The notes beneath the pieces are model-generated. The model worked only from the letters and a program-made list of their open reading frames with translations, had not been told where the DNA came from and ran no database searches. A stretch of 64,000 nt of DNA from Vombatus ursinus (lineage: Eukaryota > Chordata > Mammalia > Diprotodontia > Vombatidae), in contig NW_020940358.1 of NCBI RefSeq assembly GCF_900497805.2, positions 29,917,665-29,981,664 of the forward strand, written 5' to 3'. Below are positions 35,335-46,254 of the stretch, in pieces. A program made the translations under genes and the position numbers. The stretch's first letter is position 1, and each line of letters begins with the position of its first letter.

Positions 35335-35770
35335 ACGTGGAAAAGATGCTGGATTTGGAGTCATAGGCCTTGGGTTCAAATGTTACATCTGCCGTTTACT
35401 AAGTGTGACCTTGGGCAAGTCAATTTCTCTACCTATAAAAATGAGGGACTGGAATGATATTATAAAGAGAAAACTTTGAAAGATCATCTGGGTTGCCCAG
35501 TGATAATGCTGGGCCTGGAGTCAGAAAGACCTGAGTTCAAATTTCAGACACTTACTAGTTGTGTGCCCCTGGATGAGTCACTTAGATTTCTGTTTGCCTC
35601 AGTTTTCTCATCTGTAAAATGGAGATAATAATAGCATCTACCTCCCAGGGTTGTTGTGAGGATCAAATGTGATAATACTTGTAAAGCGCTTAGCACATAG
35701 TAAAGCACAGTGCCTGGCACACAGGAGGTGCTATACACATGTTAACTATTATTATTATTATTATTATCTT
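35335..35770 (+). repeat. Two MIR/THER SINEs in a row, sense, with (ATT)n end
   Basis: About 35335-35465: 'ggcatagg'-type head decay, 'gtgaccttgggcaagtcaat' and 'aatgagggactggaatgata'. About 35490-35770: 'gggcctggagtcagaaagac', 'tgtaaaatggagataataat', 'ggttgttgtgaggatcaaat' and 'gcacagtgcctggcacacag', ending in an (ATT)n run. Confidence 0.85.
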
Positions 35771-35799
35771 TCTTTGTCTATGATCAAATAATTGCCCTG

Positions 35800-36850
35800 T
35801 GAATTTTTTCTACTTGTTGCTTGTTTTAGACAATTTTGTGAAACTGTCTTTGACTACTTGCTGGAATATATTGCTTAGGTCCCTTTGGTTTTCTAGGGAT
35901 TCTGGGATGTCAGTAATCCTGAGACTGTGGTATCATTTTCTAAAATTGTTTATCTAGTTGGCCTGCATTGCTTGCAATTCTGTTTTCTGTGGTAGTAACT
36001 TTGAGTCTACTAGTGATTTTAGGTTTTCTAGAACATTCCCCATATCATCATTTTCTTCATTTTTGCTTCTCTGGCTTCTTCTGAGATAAAATAAAAAACA
36101 TTTTTACAAGCTCATCTTTTCTTTGGTTTTTGTGATTTTTCTTATCAATGTTAATTCCTGCTTTATTTCTTTAAATGTTTCATTTATTCATTTGAGCATA
36201 TCTCCCTTTTTCCATCAGTGTTACTCTGAATACTTCAGCTGTTTCATTTGCTCTATAGCACTTTTTTTCCAAAATTGCATCAGCACTTTGCTTTATTCCG
36301 TTTCTGTCTCAGCTGATTTCTGTTTGTATGTTTGTTGGTTTGGTTTTTTAGCTAATTCTTCTCTGTCATCTTTTTAGGTGTTTTTTTTTCTTTAGGGGCA
36401 AGAACATGGATTGCTTCAAATTACTTCAAACCACCAATTGACCCCCTTGCCTGGAAATTGAATGCCTGCCTTTAACCATATTCCCTGGGCCTGCTAGGCG
36501 CTCATTGCCTACCTCACCCTGGCCTACTGAACTCATCCTTGCTTCTCCTTGGCCAGCTGAATAGACTTGTCCTGCCATGCTGCGCTTCTGCCCCCAATCA
36601 GACCCAATGAGTGAAGTTTCCCCATTCCCCTAGCTTAGGCTGCAGAGTAATCTTTTCTTTCCTCATAGCCACCAGCCTTGTCCTCCTCTTGCTGAACTCT
36701 CCTGGCCTCCCTCAGGCCTCCTGAATTCTGCCCCTGCCTACCCCGCCTCCCCTACCTCCCCCATTCCCACTTCTCCAATCCTCACCACCTCTGGCCTTGA
36801 GTGTGACTTCTGTAATCAATTACCCAAGACCTTCCCTAGAGAAGTGAAGA
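35800..36850 (-). mobile_element. Candidate L1 5' region (5' UTR plus ORF1 start), antisense
   Basis: The T-rich left part (35.8-36.4 kb) resembles the reverse complement of an L1 ORF1 coiled-coil segment. The right part (36.42-36.83 kb) is abruptly C-rich, as L1 5' UTRs are when read backwards. No motif proves it. A comparison with full-length L1 consensus would settle it. Confidence 0.4.
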
Positions 36851-37550
36851 TCACAGGATGTCCCAAGGCTTATCCTGATGTGCATGAATGATGGTATTTC
36901 TAGGCTGTGACTGTGGTGAAATAGTTTGTATCCCAACTTTATCCAAGATAAAACAGTTTTATTTTTGGTGCAAACTAGTGTTCCCCAACTAGACTTTACT
37001 GTACCAGAAGGGGGAGGAAAACACTATGTGCTAACAACGTCCTTGGGAGAGTTGTCCGGCCTGTTAAGTTTCATTCAGTTTGCTACATTGTCGCTGGCTG
37101 CTGGTTGCTACTCAGTCACACAGAGACAAAAAGATCCAAGAATTCTGGGGACTAAGTTAGGATTCAAACCTGACTCCAAACCCAGCTTCCTTTTTGCTCT
37201 GTGCTGCTGCCTAGACATCTCCAGGGAGTTGGTAGATCTTGGTTCCAGTTCTGCTGACTCTCCTGAAAATATTCTGACCAGCGCTCTTAGATAAGTAATT
37301 TCTTTCTTCCTTTTAAATGCTTAAAGAATTCTTTCCTTGTTTTTGTAGTTTAATGGTGTTTTGGAAGACATGAATTTTTTGATTTCTCTATGGGAGGAAA
37401 GGTGCAGTCCTCTGCATCCTTTCCAGTGGCTTCTTCTTGTCCAAAGTAGGAAATTTTCTCCAATTACATCTTCAGATATTACACTTAGGAAATTTTTTTT
37501 TTTTTGGTGGGGGAAGTAGATAACCTCTGGAATCACAATTATTCTAAGGC
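36851..37550. other. No gene seen; weak MIR remnant near 37120-37215
   Basis: The 122-codon + frame at 36926-37294 overlaps MIR-like antisense words ('ggattcaaacctgactccaa'). I therefore do not take it as a gene. Confidence 0.4.
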
Positions 37551-37771
37551 AGTAGTGTCAAATTCAAATAGAAACAGATTCCTGCTGCCACATGTTGGTG
37601 AAGGAGGTTTTATCATATGTCTAAAAGTACTTGGAAAACCATAAATTTAACATGATCTATGTAATGCTGTATTTTTATTGATTTTGTTAAACATTTCTCA
37701 ATTGCATTTTAATCTGGTTCAGGCCATATTACAGAGTTCTGCTGTTGAGGTAAGTTTGACATCTCTGCTAA
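37551..37771. mobile_element. hAT-like MITE, 'TGTCAAA' type
   Basis: The left end CAGTAGTGTCAAATTC and the reverse complement of the right end, CAGAGATGTCAAACTT, form an inverted repeat. The inner 'ttttaatctggttcaggcca' matches a known family of small hAT-like repeats whose ends read TGACAcccctG. A short CTAAGG repeat flanks both ends. Confidence 0.65.
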
Positions 37772-37904
37772 GGTGTGATCTTTTGTACATATCTTTTAGG
37801 TGTTACTGTACCTGCATTTCCATTGTTGATTGGTGGTTGTTTTTGACATCCTGCCACATTCTAGACCTTTATTTTATTTTCATTATCCACATTAATAAGG
37901 CAGA

Positions 37905-38125
37905 TGTAGGGTAGTAGAGATTTGACCTTAAAACCTGGAAAACCTGAGTTCAAGTCTTCCCTCTGACACAGACTGGCTGTGTGACCCTAGACAAGTCTCT
38001 TAACCTCTCAGTGATCCTGGCACCTCTCTAAGACTGTAAGTTGCAGAGAATGTGCCAACCCACATTAGTAGAGAGATTTCCTCATCCTGGAGTTCCCCGT
38101 ATCAAAGAAATCACAGGACCACAGC
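37905..38125 (+). repeat. Marsupial SINE of THER/MAR type, sense
   Basis: 'acctgagttcaagtcttccc', 'tggctgtgtgaccctagaca', 'ctctaagactgtaagttgca', 'tttcctcatcctggagttcc' and 'tcaaagaaatcacaggacca'. Confidence 0.8.
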
Positions 38126-38574
38126 CCCTATTTTTAGCCTTTACATAGTAAAACCTTATTAAAAATTCTCACCTTGGATTAGGATCCAATGAATTTCATC
38201 TGGTACATATGTCCCTCTTGTCCTCAGGGCACTGGAAAGAAACAGGACAGGGTTCTGTTTATAAGAACAGCTCTTGGTACTGAAATGCTGAGTCATGAAC
38301 TATTGTGACCTTGGTTCCCAAGTAGTTGAACATGCCTGTTTGGAAAGATAACTTGGCAAAGGAAAGGGCTCTGTGTGAGAAAAATCAAGTGGTTCTTAAA
38401 TGTAGTATAACCTGCCTTTAGTACTTAATATTAATGGTCATAAGATTTAAAACTGTAAAGGACTTTAGTCACCATAAGCAGGCACAGTCAAACAGTCCCT
38501 GTTTGAATTTATAGTCTATTTGGGGACAGTACCTGTACTCATATGGCACCCTGTACTTATATATGCACATGTTG

Positions 38575-38690
38575 CCCCTCCACTCCTACTGCTGGACTGT
38601 ATCCAAGTTCCTTGAGAAAGGGGCTGTTTTTCACTTTTGCCTTTGAATTTCCCACTGTCCATTACCGTTCCTGGTACTATGACTGAGTGA
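38575..38690 (+). mobile_element. L2 LINE tail fragment, sense
   Basis: 'aagttccttgagaaaggggc', 'ttttgcctttgaatttccca' and 'ctggtactatgac' in L2 3' order. Diverged. Confidence 0.6.
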
Positions 38691-38699
38691 CAGATCACC

Positions 38700-38905
38700 C
38701 CAATACAAAATATATGTAAAATAAATACAAGGAGATAAGAGAGGGGGGCACTAACAAGGAGACCAGGCTCAAAAAAGGCTTTATGGAGAAGGAGTTTTGA
38801 AGAAAACAAAGGATTCATAAATAAGGAGTGAGTGCATTCCAGGCATGGGGAAAGAAACTGGAGATGACTGTCCTGTGTAAAGAATAGTGTGATGAATGAA
38901 AAGTC
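38700..38905 (-). mobile_element. L2 LINE, antisense (left half of an interrupted copy)
   Basis: 'gctttatggagaaggagttt' and 'gtgcattccaggcatgggga' match the L2 ORF2 C-terminal antisense seen at 54.2 and 60.0 kb. The copy resumes at 39.49 kb. Confidence 0.7.
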
Positions 38906-38909
38906 TGGG

Positions 38910-39480
38910 AAACAATTTCTGGGTAACTAATAATCAATTCATTAATTATGGCTAGCAAATAATTAATAAAATGAGATCTGTGGCACTCTAGGAAACCAAA
39001 GACAAACCTTCCCTCCAGAGTTTAAATACCCTTGGAAAAACAGGTGTTTGGGAAGGCAGAAATCGACTCTGATTGGTTAGCAATTAATGAGAATGATTAT
39101 TATAATGAGAAGGGCTGAGGACTTGACTTTGATTATGCCACTCTTGGACAAAGAGACTCACTTCCAACCAGATCGTTCTGCCTCCATCAATTTATGCAAA
39201 AGGATCTATCCTTCACCAAACCACTTACATAAATTGAACAATGAGCCAGAATTCACCTAGAATTCTTCCTTTAATCTGAACTAAACTTTCCCAGCTGGGT
39301 GGGATCCCACCCAAAACTGAACCCAATCTCATCATGAGTCCAGTGTTTCAGAGGCTACTTTGACTTAGTCATTCAAACGAGGAAATAGGGGGGAAAAACC
39401 CTGATTTACGTCCCCCATGTTAATAATTGGTTATTAATAATTATGTCTCAATAGTAAGTCACATGTATAATGGGTACAGT
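38910..39480. mobile_element. Unclassified insertion inside L2, ends partly inverted
   Basis: The L2 stops near 38905 and continues after 39490. Near the two ends are TAATAATCAATT (38930 region) and, reverse-complemented, TAATAACCAATT (39430 region). About 0.55 kb, no coding frame. Could be a DNA element or an old LTR. Confidence 0.45.
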
Positions 39481-39489
39481 ATTGCTTGC

Positions 39490-39860
39490 CTTCTTAATGA
39501 GGGGGAGGGTTTGGAAAAAAGGAACAGTAACAAGGTCATTCTGGCTGGACCTTAGAGTGCCACAAGGGAACTAAATTACAAGGTTGGAAAGGTAGGTTTG
39601 GGTTAGGTTGTGAAGAAAGTGAAATGGAGGAGTTTGTTTATATTTGGTTTGAAAGGCATTATTAGACTGCCACTCGAGTTTATTGAGTGGGATTAGATCA
39701 GTTTTAGAAAAATCACTTTAGCACTGTGTTAGATTAAGGTAGAAACTTAAGGTCAGGAGACCAATGTTGTTGCAATAGTAGGGGTGAGAAGTGATGAGGG
39801 TCTGAACAAAGGTAGAAGCCACGTGGGTAGAGAGAAGAGGACTGGGATAATTTGTGTAGA
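39490..39860 (-). mobile_element. L2 LINE, antisense (right half of the interrupted copy)
   Basis: 'cattctggctggaccttaga', 'gtttattgagtgggattaga', 'gaaaaatcactttagcactg' and 'ttgttgcaatagtaggggtg' are in L2 order. Confidence 0.8.
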
Positions 39861-39909
39861 AATGACAAGATCAGGTCTCTGAGTGGATCTTTGGAGTGAG
39901 GGAGAATGA

Positions 39910-40020
39910 GTGGATGATTAGGCCAAGGCTGCCAGGTCATACAGGTAGTAAGTGGAAAGCAAAGATTTTGACCCAGGGCCTCTGACTCCAAATCCAGTCC
40001 CTTTACCCAACATTGCTTGT
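39910..40020 (-). repeat. MIR/THER SINE fragment, antisense
   Basis: 'tgccaggtcatacaggtagt' and 'gggcctctgactccaaatcc'. Confidence 0.7.
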
Positions 40021-40104
40021 CTCTGGAAGAAACGGCAATCGTCCAATCTGTGCTAAACTGGGTGGTAGAAAGGAATCTGCAGCGGCCAGAGCCAAACATA
40101 AGAA

Positions 40105-40335
40105 TTTTAACTGACATTTATAGAGCTTCCAGTACATGATCTCATTTGAGCCTCCACAATAATCCGGTGAGGTGGGTACCGCGGATATTATTATCCCCGT
40201 TTACAGGCGAGGAGACTGAGGCCGGTCAAGGTAATGAAGAGATTTGCCCAGGGCTATATTGTTAGTGTCTTGGATCCTCCACCTTCCCGACTCCTAGTCT
40301 AGCCTTTAATCCAATGCACCACAAAGCCTCTCTAA
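40105..40335 (-). repeat. MIR SINE, antisense
   Basis: 'tgacatttatagagcttcca', 'tctcatttgagcctccacaa', 'ttattatccccgtttacagg', 'ggagactgaggccggtcaag' and 'caatgcaccacaaagcctct'. Contains several retained CpG, fitting its place at the edge of a CpG island. Confidence 0.85.
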
Positions 40336-40379
40336 CATACACACACACCCTGAATCACAATCAAGGCACTTCTCCAGGC

Positions 40380-40704
40380 TCCAGGAGTGAGGCTTGAGCC
40401 GGCTCTGGCTTTCCAGCAAAGCCAGGAGACCTACCAGCCCCAGCACGCGGCGGCCTCGGCGGGGTGCGACGGCTGGTCCGGGAGGGAGGGGGGTGGGGCG
40501 GGCAGGCGTCTGAGGCCCGAGCTCTGGAAGCGAGAAGGCACCATTTTCGGGGTGGGGGGAGGACGGTGCGCGTGGTACGAAGCCGGGGAGCGAGCCGTGG
40601 AACCAGGGGTTGGGGCAGCGGTCTGAGAGCAGGAGGTGTGGCCGGCCGGGCCCCTGGGGCTGCCCTCGGATCTCGCCGGCCAGGCCAGAGCTGTGCCCCT
40701 GAAA
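40380..40704 (+). promoter_or_regulatory. CpG island with possible first exon; owner gene not identified
   Basis: The only CpG-dense block in the window besides COX5B's ('cacgcggcggcctcggcggg', 'ggggagcgagccgtggaacc'). It is G-rich on the + strand and ends at a good donor, GAAA|GTAAGG (exon end about 40704). This suggests a + strand transcript with a first exon here. The frames at 40387-40805 have no recognised domain, so the exon may be untranslated. By mouse gene order the next gene past Cox5b is Fam178b, divergent from it, which would fit this position and strand. That is inference. A - strand start cannot be excluded. Confidence 0.55.
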
Positions 40705-40739
40705 GTAAGGAAGGACGTATGTCTCTTTTGTGTAGTCCT

Positions 40740-41260
40740 CTTCCCTCTACTCACCTAGGCTTCCCCTCCACTTGGTCTGCTTTCCTTTCCCCTTCTCTTC
40801 TGTAATCCCATCCCTACCCCCACTCACCCTCCCAGCTTCCTTGTCTCCCTACCAGTTCCATCCTGCCCTCTGTCTCCCTCCCTCCTTTCCCACTTCCCAC
40901 CTTCAGCTTCCTTTCCTCCCATCCCCCCAGTTCCCATCCTGCCCCCTCGGTTACCTCCTGTCCCTTCACATCGCGCCCACCCTGTCTCCACCCCTACCTT
41001 CCCACCTTTCTCCCTCAGTCTCCTTCCCTCTCTCCTCTCCTTTCTCATCTTACCCCCTCTATCTCCACTCCTCCCTTCCTACCCTCCTCCTCATTTTCCT
41101 TCTCTCTTTCCACTCCTGCCTTCAACCTCCTTCCCTTCCTTCCCACTCCTCCACCTCAGTCTTCTAGCTTCCATTCCTTTTCCCTCTTTGCCTCCCTCTC
41201 TCTATTCCCATCTTGCCATATCTGCCCCCTTCACTCAATTCTGCCCCTGCATTCTTACCT
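40740..41260 (+). repeat. Long pyrimidine-rich tract
   Basis: About 500 bases of C/T-dominated sequence (ctccc/cttcc words) directly after the CpG island. The frame at 40772-41167 (Pro/Ser/Leu/Phe-rich) and its reverse (Gly/Arg/Glu-rich) are products of composition. Confidence 0.85.
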
Positions 41261-41279
41261 CTTAAAATGAACTTTTTCA

Positions 41280-41395
41280 ATTTAGGAACGTTTATTAAGC
41301 TATTATGTGTAAAATATTGTGCTAGGTGCTGGGGATAAAGACTAAGAAAACTACATCTGTGAAAACAGAGCTACCCTCAAGGGCTTCCACTAATT
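41280..41395 (-). mobile_element. L2 LINE tail, antisense
   Basis: 'acgtttattaagctattatg', 'attgtgctaggtgctgggga' and 'gctaccctcaagggcttcca'. Confidence 0.85.
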
Positions 41396-41444
41396 AGTTT
41401 CATTTCCACTTAATTTAGAATCATTTAAAGCTCAGCTCAAATGC

Positions 41445-41640
41445 TTTTTGACAACCTGGGATCTATGAATTTTAAAAATGAAGTATTTGATAACTGTATT
41501 TCAATATAATTGATTTCCTTTGTAATCCCATGTATTTTATACATTTAGAAACATTTTGAGAAGGGATCCATCATCTTCACCCAATGAGCAAAGTGGTCCG
41601 TGACATTAATTAAAAGACTAAGAAGTGATACTTTAGACAT
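41445..41640. mobile_element. hAT MITE (same family as 20.3 and 57.8 kb), reverse orientation
   Basis: 'gataactgtatttcaatata', 'tttcctttgtaatcccatgt', 'gagaagggatccatcatctt' and 'caaagtggtccgtgacatt'. Confidence 0.8.
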
Positions 41641-41694
41641 TTCCCCCATTTGAATTTCATTGTGGACTTAGTTTTGTAACCCTAATGTAATTAG

Positions 41695-41905
41695 CATCAC
41701 AAATTTGAACTGGATAGACTTTAGGGTTTATTTAGTCCAATTCCCTCATGTTACAGATGAGAAACAAGTCTAGAGAGGTATGAAGACCAAGATAGAAAAA
41801 GATATAATTCCTGACTTCTGGGAGTTTATAGTAATAGGATAACAACAGCAACAACAACAGTAATAATAGCTAATGTTTGTATAGAGCTTTAAGGTTTACC
41901 CTCCA
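41695..41905 (-). repeat. MIR/THER and L2 scraps, antisense
   Basis: 'ggtttatttagtccaattcc' and 'gttacagatgagaaacaagt' (THER-like), then 'ctgacttctgggagtttata' (L2-like), then 'atgtttgtatagagctttaa' (MIR-like). Confidence 0.65.
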
Positions 41906-42200
41906 CAGAGTCCTAGGTTTGGAGCTCAAGCTCTGATAGCTTCTACCATTTTGAAAAGGCTTACAGTATGGTCCCAGTGAATAACCAATGCGATTTCTGT
42001 TAGGTTGGCCACTTAATGATTTTTTTTTTTTTTTGGCCACAACAACCCATGAAACAAATGAAAAACTTTAAATGACTTTAAGTTTTGTACTGGCCCTCTT
42101 ATGCTTCTGCAGTGAAAGGGGCAGAGCTCTCCAAGGCACGTACTTTTTTTAGACTGTCAGCAAAACTTCAGTTTAATTGTTTATACTTTAAGTGTGAGAT

Positions 42201-42204
<4 letters not shown>

Positions 42205-42244
<40 letters not shown>

Positions 42245-42294
42245 TTTTCGCCTTTTGGTAAGGCAGTTGGGGTTAAGTGACCTGCCCAGGGTCA
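42205..42294 (-). repeat. Severely truncated WSINE1 with expanded (CTTT)n tail and perfect 16-bp target duplication
   Basis: TAAGTGTGAGATTCTT occurs at about 42189-42204 and 42295-42310, identical. Between them lie about ten CTTT units and only the last 50 or so bases of the SINE ('aggcagttggggttaagtga', 'cctgcccagggtca'). The break at the SINE's 5' side is a genuine insertion endpoint, not later loss. Confidence 0.93.
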
Positions 42295-42310
42295 TAAGTG
42301 TGAGATTCTT

Positions 42311-42735
42311 GTCCAATAACCAATAAGGGCACCTATTGCTAAAGTTACTGAATCATAGCAATCTTGATATTCTTCCTATAAATGAAACCAGGAGAAGAAA
42401 GTTGCTTTGGAGGACAAAGAAAAATGTTGGGGAAAAAGGTTTGTGATCTGATAATGTGATAATGATATGATATATCTAAAAGATTTTGTTGTGTGGGATA
42501 TTTGGTTATGACATATCTGAGTACGAATGATAAGGACTTAGAAACAGTTCACCACAAAAATAATGGCTTCTTATATACCAACATTAGCTGCTCAGGAATA
42601 AGTGGTAGAGAAATTCTCAGAAGAACTTGAGACTTCCTAAATCAAATCATCATACGCTCTGATACTTGCTGACTTCTTTACAAGGGTGGAGAAAGGTGAA
42701 GATGGGGGGAAATATATGGGAACATGGCTCAGACT
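42311..42735. other. No gene seen
   Basis: AT-rich, unclassified. Confidence 0.4.
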
Positions 42736-42739
42736 TAAT

Positions 42740-42995
42740 GCCTCTATTGGGCAGTAGAATGTAGGGCCTGAAGTCAGAAAGACTTATCTTCATTAGTTCA
42801 AATCTGGCCTCAAACACTAACTGTGTGACTCTGGGCAAGTCAGTTAACCCTGTTCCTCTTATTTTCCTCAACTGTAAAATTGAGCTGGAGAAGGAAATAG
42901 CAAACTGTTGTATCTCTGCCAAGAAAACCTCAAATCAGGTCCCAAAGAATCGGACACAACTGAAAACAACTGAACAACAAAAATGCCTCTATATC
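42740..42995 (+). repeat. MAR1-type SINE, sense
   Basis: 'gtagggcctgaagtcagaaa', 'actgtgtgactctgggcaag', 'gagctggagaaggaaatagc', 'ctctgccaagaaaacctcaa' and the RTE-like tail 'aaagaatcggacacaactga', then CAA units. Confidence 0.9.
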
Positions 42996-43309
42996 ATGGA
43001 TACTTTCTTCAAAAGAATTAGTAGTTGCTGGCCATGGAGAGCAGTAAATAATACCATAAAGAATGAGACTCCATTTTAACAGATAGAAAAGGTTTTATTA
43101 TTAACATCGGAGTTTAACTGAAGTCAGCTGTCAAAGCAGAGATCAGAATTTATAATAAAAAGAAAGAATAATAATTAGAAAAAGATATGGCATACAATAA
43201 AAAACTTAACAGACTTATTTAAGTAAGCTATTGAAAATAAATGGACAACAGAAATAAAATTGGAACCGACTATAATAATTCTATCCAAAAGTTAAACCAA
43301 TGTAAATTC
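42996..43309. other. No gene seen
   Basis: A-rich sequence between the SINE and the LINE. May belong to the LINE's 5' part, but I see no marker. Confidence 0.35.
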
Positions 43310-45100
43310 ATTGCCACAACAAGGAGACCAAATGGGCCCAGCAAGTAACTTAGAAAACATTTGTTTTGTTTGCCAAATGGGAAAAAAAAAGATGGCTTCC
43401 AAAGACAATACCAAGATAGAAAATAAACTCCTTTTTAAAATCTTAGAAAGATTGATGGACAATCATAAGCAACAAAGCAGAGGGAGGCAGGACAAGGTAA
43501 AATCAGTCTAAAGAGAGCCTGGCAAGATATCCAACTAAGCAAAGTCAAGGGCACTCATAGATGAAAGTGGAAAGAGGATTAGAACTAAAAGACAAATGGA
43601 AATGATTTGAAAAACAGAACAAAACAAAACATTTCAACAAACCTTTATTAATCAAGGGTAGTGGAACCACCACACTGGGATCCAAATATCACAGTTCCCA
43701 AGGTATTGTAGAGGAGGTAGAAATGTCACTAATGAGAACAAAGGCAGGAAAAGCAGCTGGGTTGGACCAAGCATGTAGAAAGATCAACCATAAAATTGTG
43801 AAGGCATCGAGGAATGAGGGCATTTAGATATAAAGTATCCAAAGGACAGAAAGATATCAAAAACATGGAGATAATCTCAAACTTTATTAATACTAAAAAA
43901 AAAAAAGCAGACCAAGAGATCAATAACTACCACCCTGTATGCCTACTTTCTCATCTATGCAAAATCTTTGTGAAGGTCATCTATACATGAATTGAGGTTG
44001 TCTTTAGTGAGTGTATTAATAGAGATTGAAAACTTTCACAAGGAATATTGAATAATAGCCCACATCTTTATCAGCTGACAATAGACCAAAAGACTTAGAG
44101 AATAAAATATCATTGGGCTTATTGTTCATTAATTATGAAAAAAACATTTGACTCATTAAAACAATACCACCTTACAGAATCTTTTGCAACAAAATGTCTC
44201 TCTTACATCCAGATTGTTAAAGATTTCTTGAAGGATGTAAAAACAGAAATAACTCTGCTTAATGACCTTCTGATGATAATATTAGGAGAAGCATAAGAGA
44301 GGGAAAATGTGTGCTTCCCAAAATTATTCACCACCATGATGGAAGAGATCCAGTAGAGAGCCAAGGTTGAGGAGGAGTTCCCTATGGATGGTAAGACCCT
44401 TCAGATGCCCCTTTAGTGGATGGCATTTTGTTGCCTGAATCGAGCCCTGAGACATTTTAAAGCTTCCTAGAAGAGTTCTGTGATCACTCAAAGGAATTTG
44501 GACTATCTACAGAAAAGACCAAGTTGATGAAGAATGTCTATTGCCCAGATTTCAACATACGTTTCAATGACCAGAGCTTATCCATCAGTACAGGAGAGAC
44601 AGTACCAGATGGACATATTGGGCCCAGGGTTGAAAAGGGGAGAAAGTTGGGATTACTTTTGGGAAATTGCAAAGTTCTCTTACTGACTCTAAGCTTCCCA
44701 TGCTCCCTCTTTTTTATACAAATATTTTACCAGTGCTGCTATATGTGAGTGAGACCTGGAATGCCATTGTTTCTGAAGAAGTGAAAATGTGAGCACACCC
44801 AAGGCAGTGGAAAAGAAGGATGGTAGATGTGAGGAGACTGACATATAGAAGCAATGAAGAACTCTAAAGAAGAACAGGAGTAAAGCATGTCATTCAGGGG
44901 TTATTTAACAGGAAAGGCAGATTGATTGGTCACATGGCAAGGGCAAAGGTTGACAGATAGACAGAGACTTCCACTGGTATCCTTGGAAGAAAGCACTTTG
45001 GGTAGATGCCAAATGGTGAACTTTTGGGAGAATATGAATGAGAGTTATATAGGATCTGCACAGACACGACTGGGTTGCAGTCTCTATTTTAGAGAAAATT
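43310..45100 (+). mobile_element. RTE-type LINE remains (reverse transcriptase ORF), decayed
   Basis: Sense-strand blocks follow RTE reverse transcriptase order in shifting frames. About 43730: 'KAGKAAGLDQ'. About 44300: 'REGKCVLPKIIH', where the family has its R-QGD-SP-LF block. About 44470-44580: 'FCDHSKEFGLSTEKTKLM'. About 44900: 'KGRLIGHMARAK', matching the family's RW-GHVARM signature near the C-terminus. It has many stops and frame changes, so it is old. Its relatives supplied the tail of the MAR1 SINEs. Confidence 0.75.
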
Positions 45101-45109
45101 CCTGAATCA

Positions 45110-46240
45110 AGGAGATCATAGGTCCATTTGAATACTTGAATGTCTTTAAAGCTTCTAAAATTTCCGGCTTTCCAACTGGCACTGGCATGTTTGGTTCTCA
45201 AAGGGTGACTGACTACTTCTCCCATCAGGGTTCTAGGAATAACCTTGAGGGGATAAGGGTATCTAAAACTATCCTTCACAGGGCCCATCTGATGTGTTCC
45301 CCAACATCACTTAACTAGGTGTTATCTCCCTAATATCACTTAACCAATTAATATCAATTAGTTTTTACAAAGGGATATGTACTGAGAAGGTAAAAAGGAC
45401 CTTAGTGCAAAAACACATTTCCCTTCCCTCCCTCCCAAAAAAATCCCAAAACCCTGGAGGTTTTCTCTGTATACCCATTTAGTCATAGGGGAGAGTGTAT
45501 TCAAATTTAAAGCTGATGCTTTAAAACATAACCCTTCCCTCTCCCCAAGTCTGGGAAGTAGTTCCTGATTTAGTCCTTTTCTCTTTAGAAGGAATTCCCA
45601 CCATTTGGGTGTGGCATAGCGGATGGATTAATCACTCCCTTGCTAGGCTGGACTCCTCCTCACTGGGTTAAACAAGTTGCTCAACTGTTTTGAGGTCTCT
45701 ACCAGAGTCCTCACTAGACTCAGCTGCTGTGGGTTGGACCTCTGATGGATCCTTCAATGACCTTTCAATGGATGTTTTCAAAGATTCCAAGTTTGTAAAG
45801 TGGTCTAGTCTATCTGGATATTTATTCACCAAAGATTAGGAAAGAAAAAAAAAACACAAGAGAAAAAAGAAACAAGTACAAAGTGTTTGAGGATACCTGG
45901 TTTCTAGGTGGGAGGTAAGGCTCAATCTGCTCCTTCCTTTACCCACTAGGCCCACAGCAATTCTTCCTTTTCACTTGAAAATCAGGAAAGAGAGAGTGAG
46001 AGATTGCCCTTTCTAACCCTTTGTATGCACACTCAGTTCCTGCTCAGCAGACAATTAAAAAGGCTTTTTATTACCCTGCAGTAAGCTGACAGGAAATATC
46101 AGAGGATACTGGTGCTTGCTTTGAAGTCCAGGGTCACCAGGCCATTTTGTATCCCTAAAAGCAAGTTCATCAAACCTCCCTGTGAGTTGGTACTAGGCTG
46201 AGCATATTGCATAGGCTCTAAGACTTAGGCCATCAGTGGC
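45110..46240. other. Unclassified block, possibly an old LTR-like element
   Basis: No gene. It shares 'atatcaattagtttttacaa'-type sequence with the block around the MAR1 at 13.05 kb. It contains A-rich and promoter-like words, but no boundaries could be set. Confidence 0.3.
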
Positions 46241-46254
46241 CAGTCCTCCTGTTA

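Noticed and set aside
36926-37294. 122-codon + frame starting MYPNFIQDK
   Set aside because: Partly overlaps a decayed MIR. No homology recalled, no splice sites or promoter evident.
40431-41167. Frames over the CpG island and pyrimidine tract
   Set aside because: Low-complexity composition on both strands. They share no recognised domain, though part of the region may be an untranslated exon.
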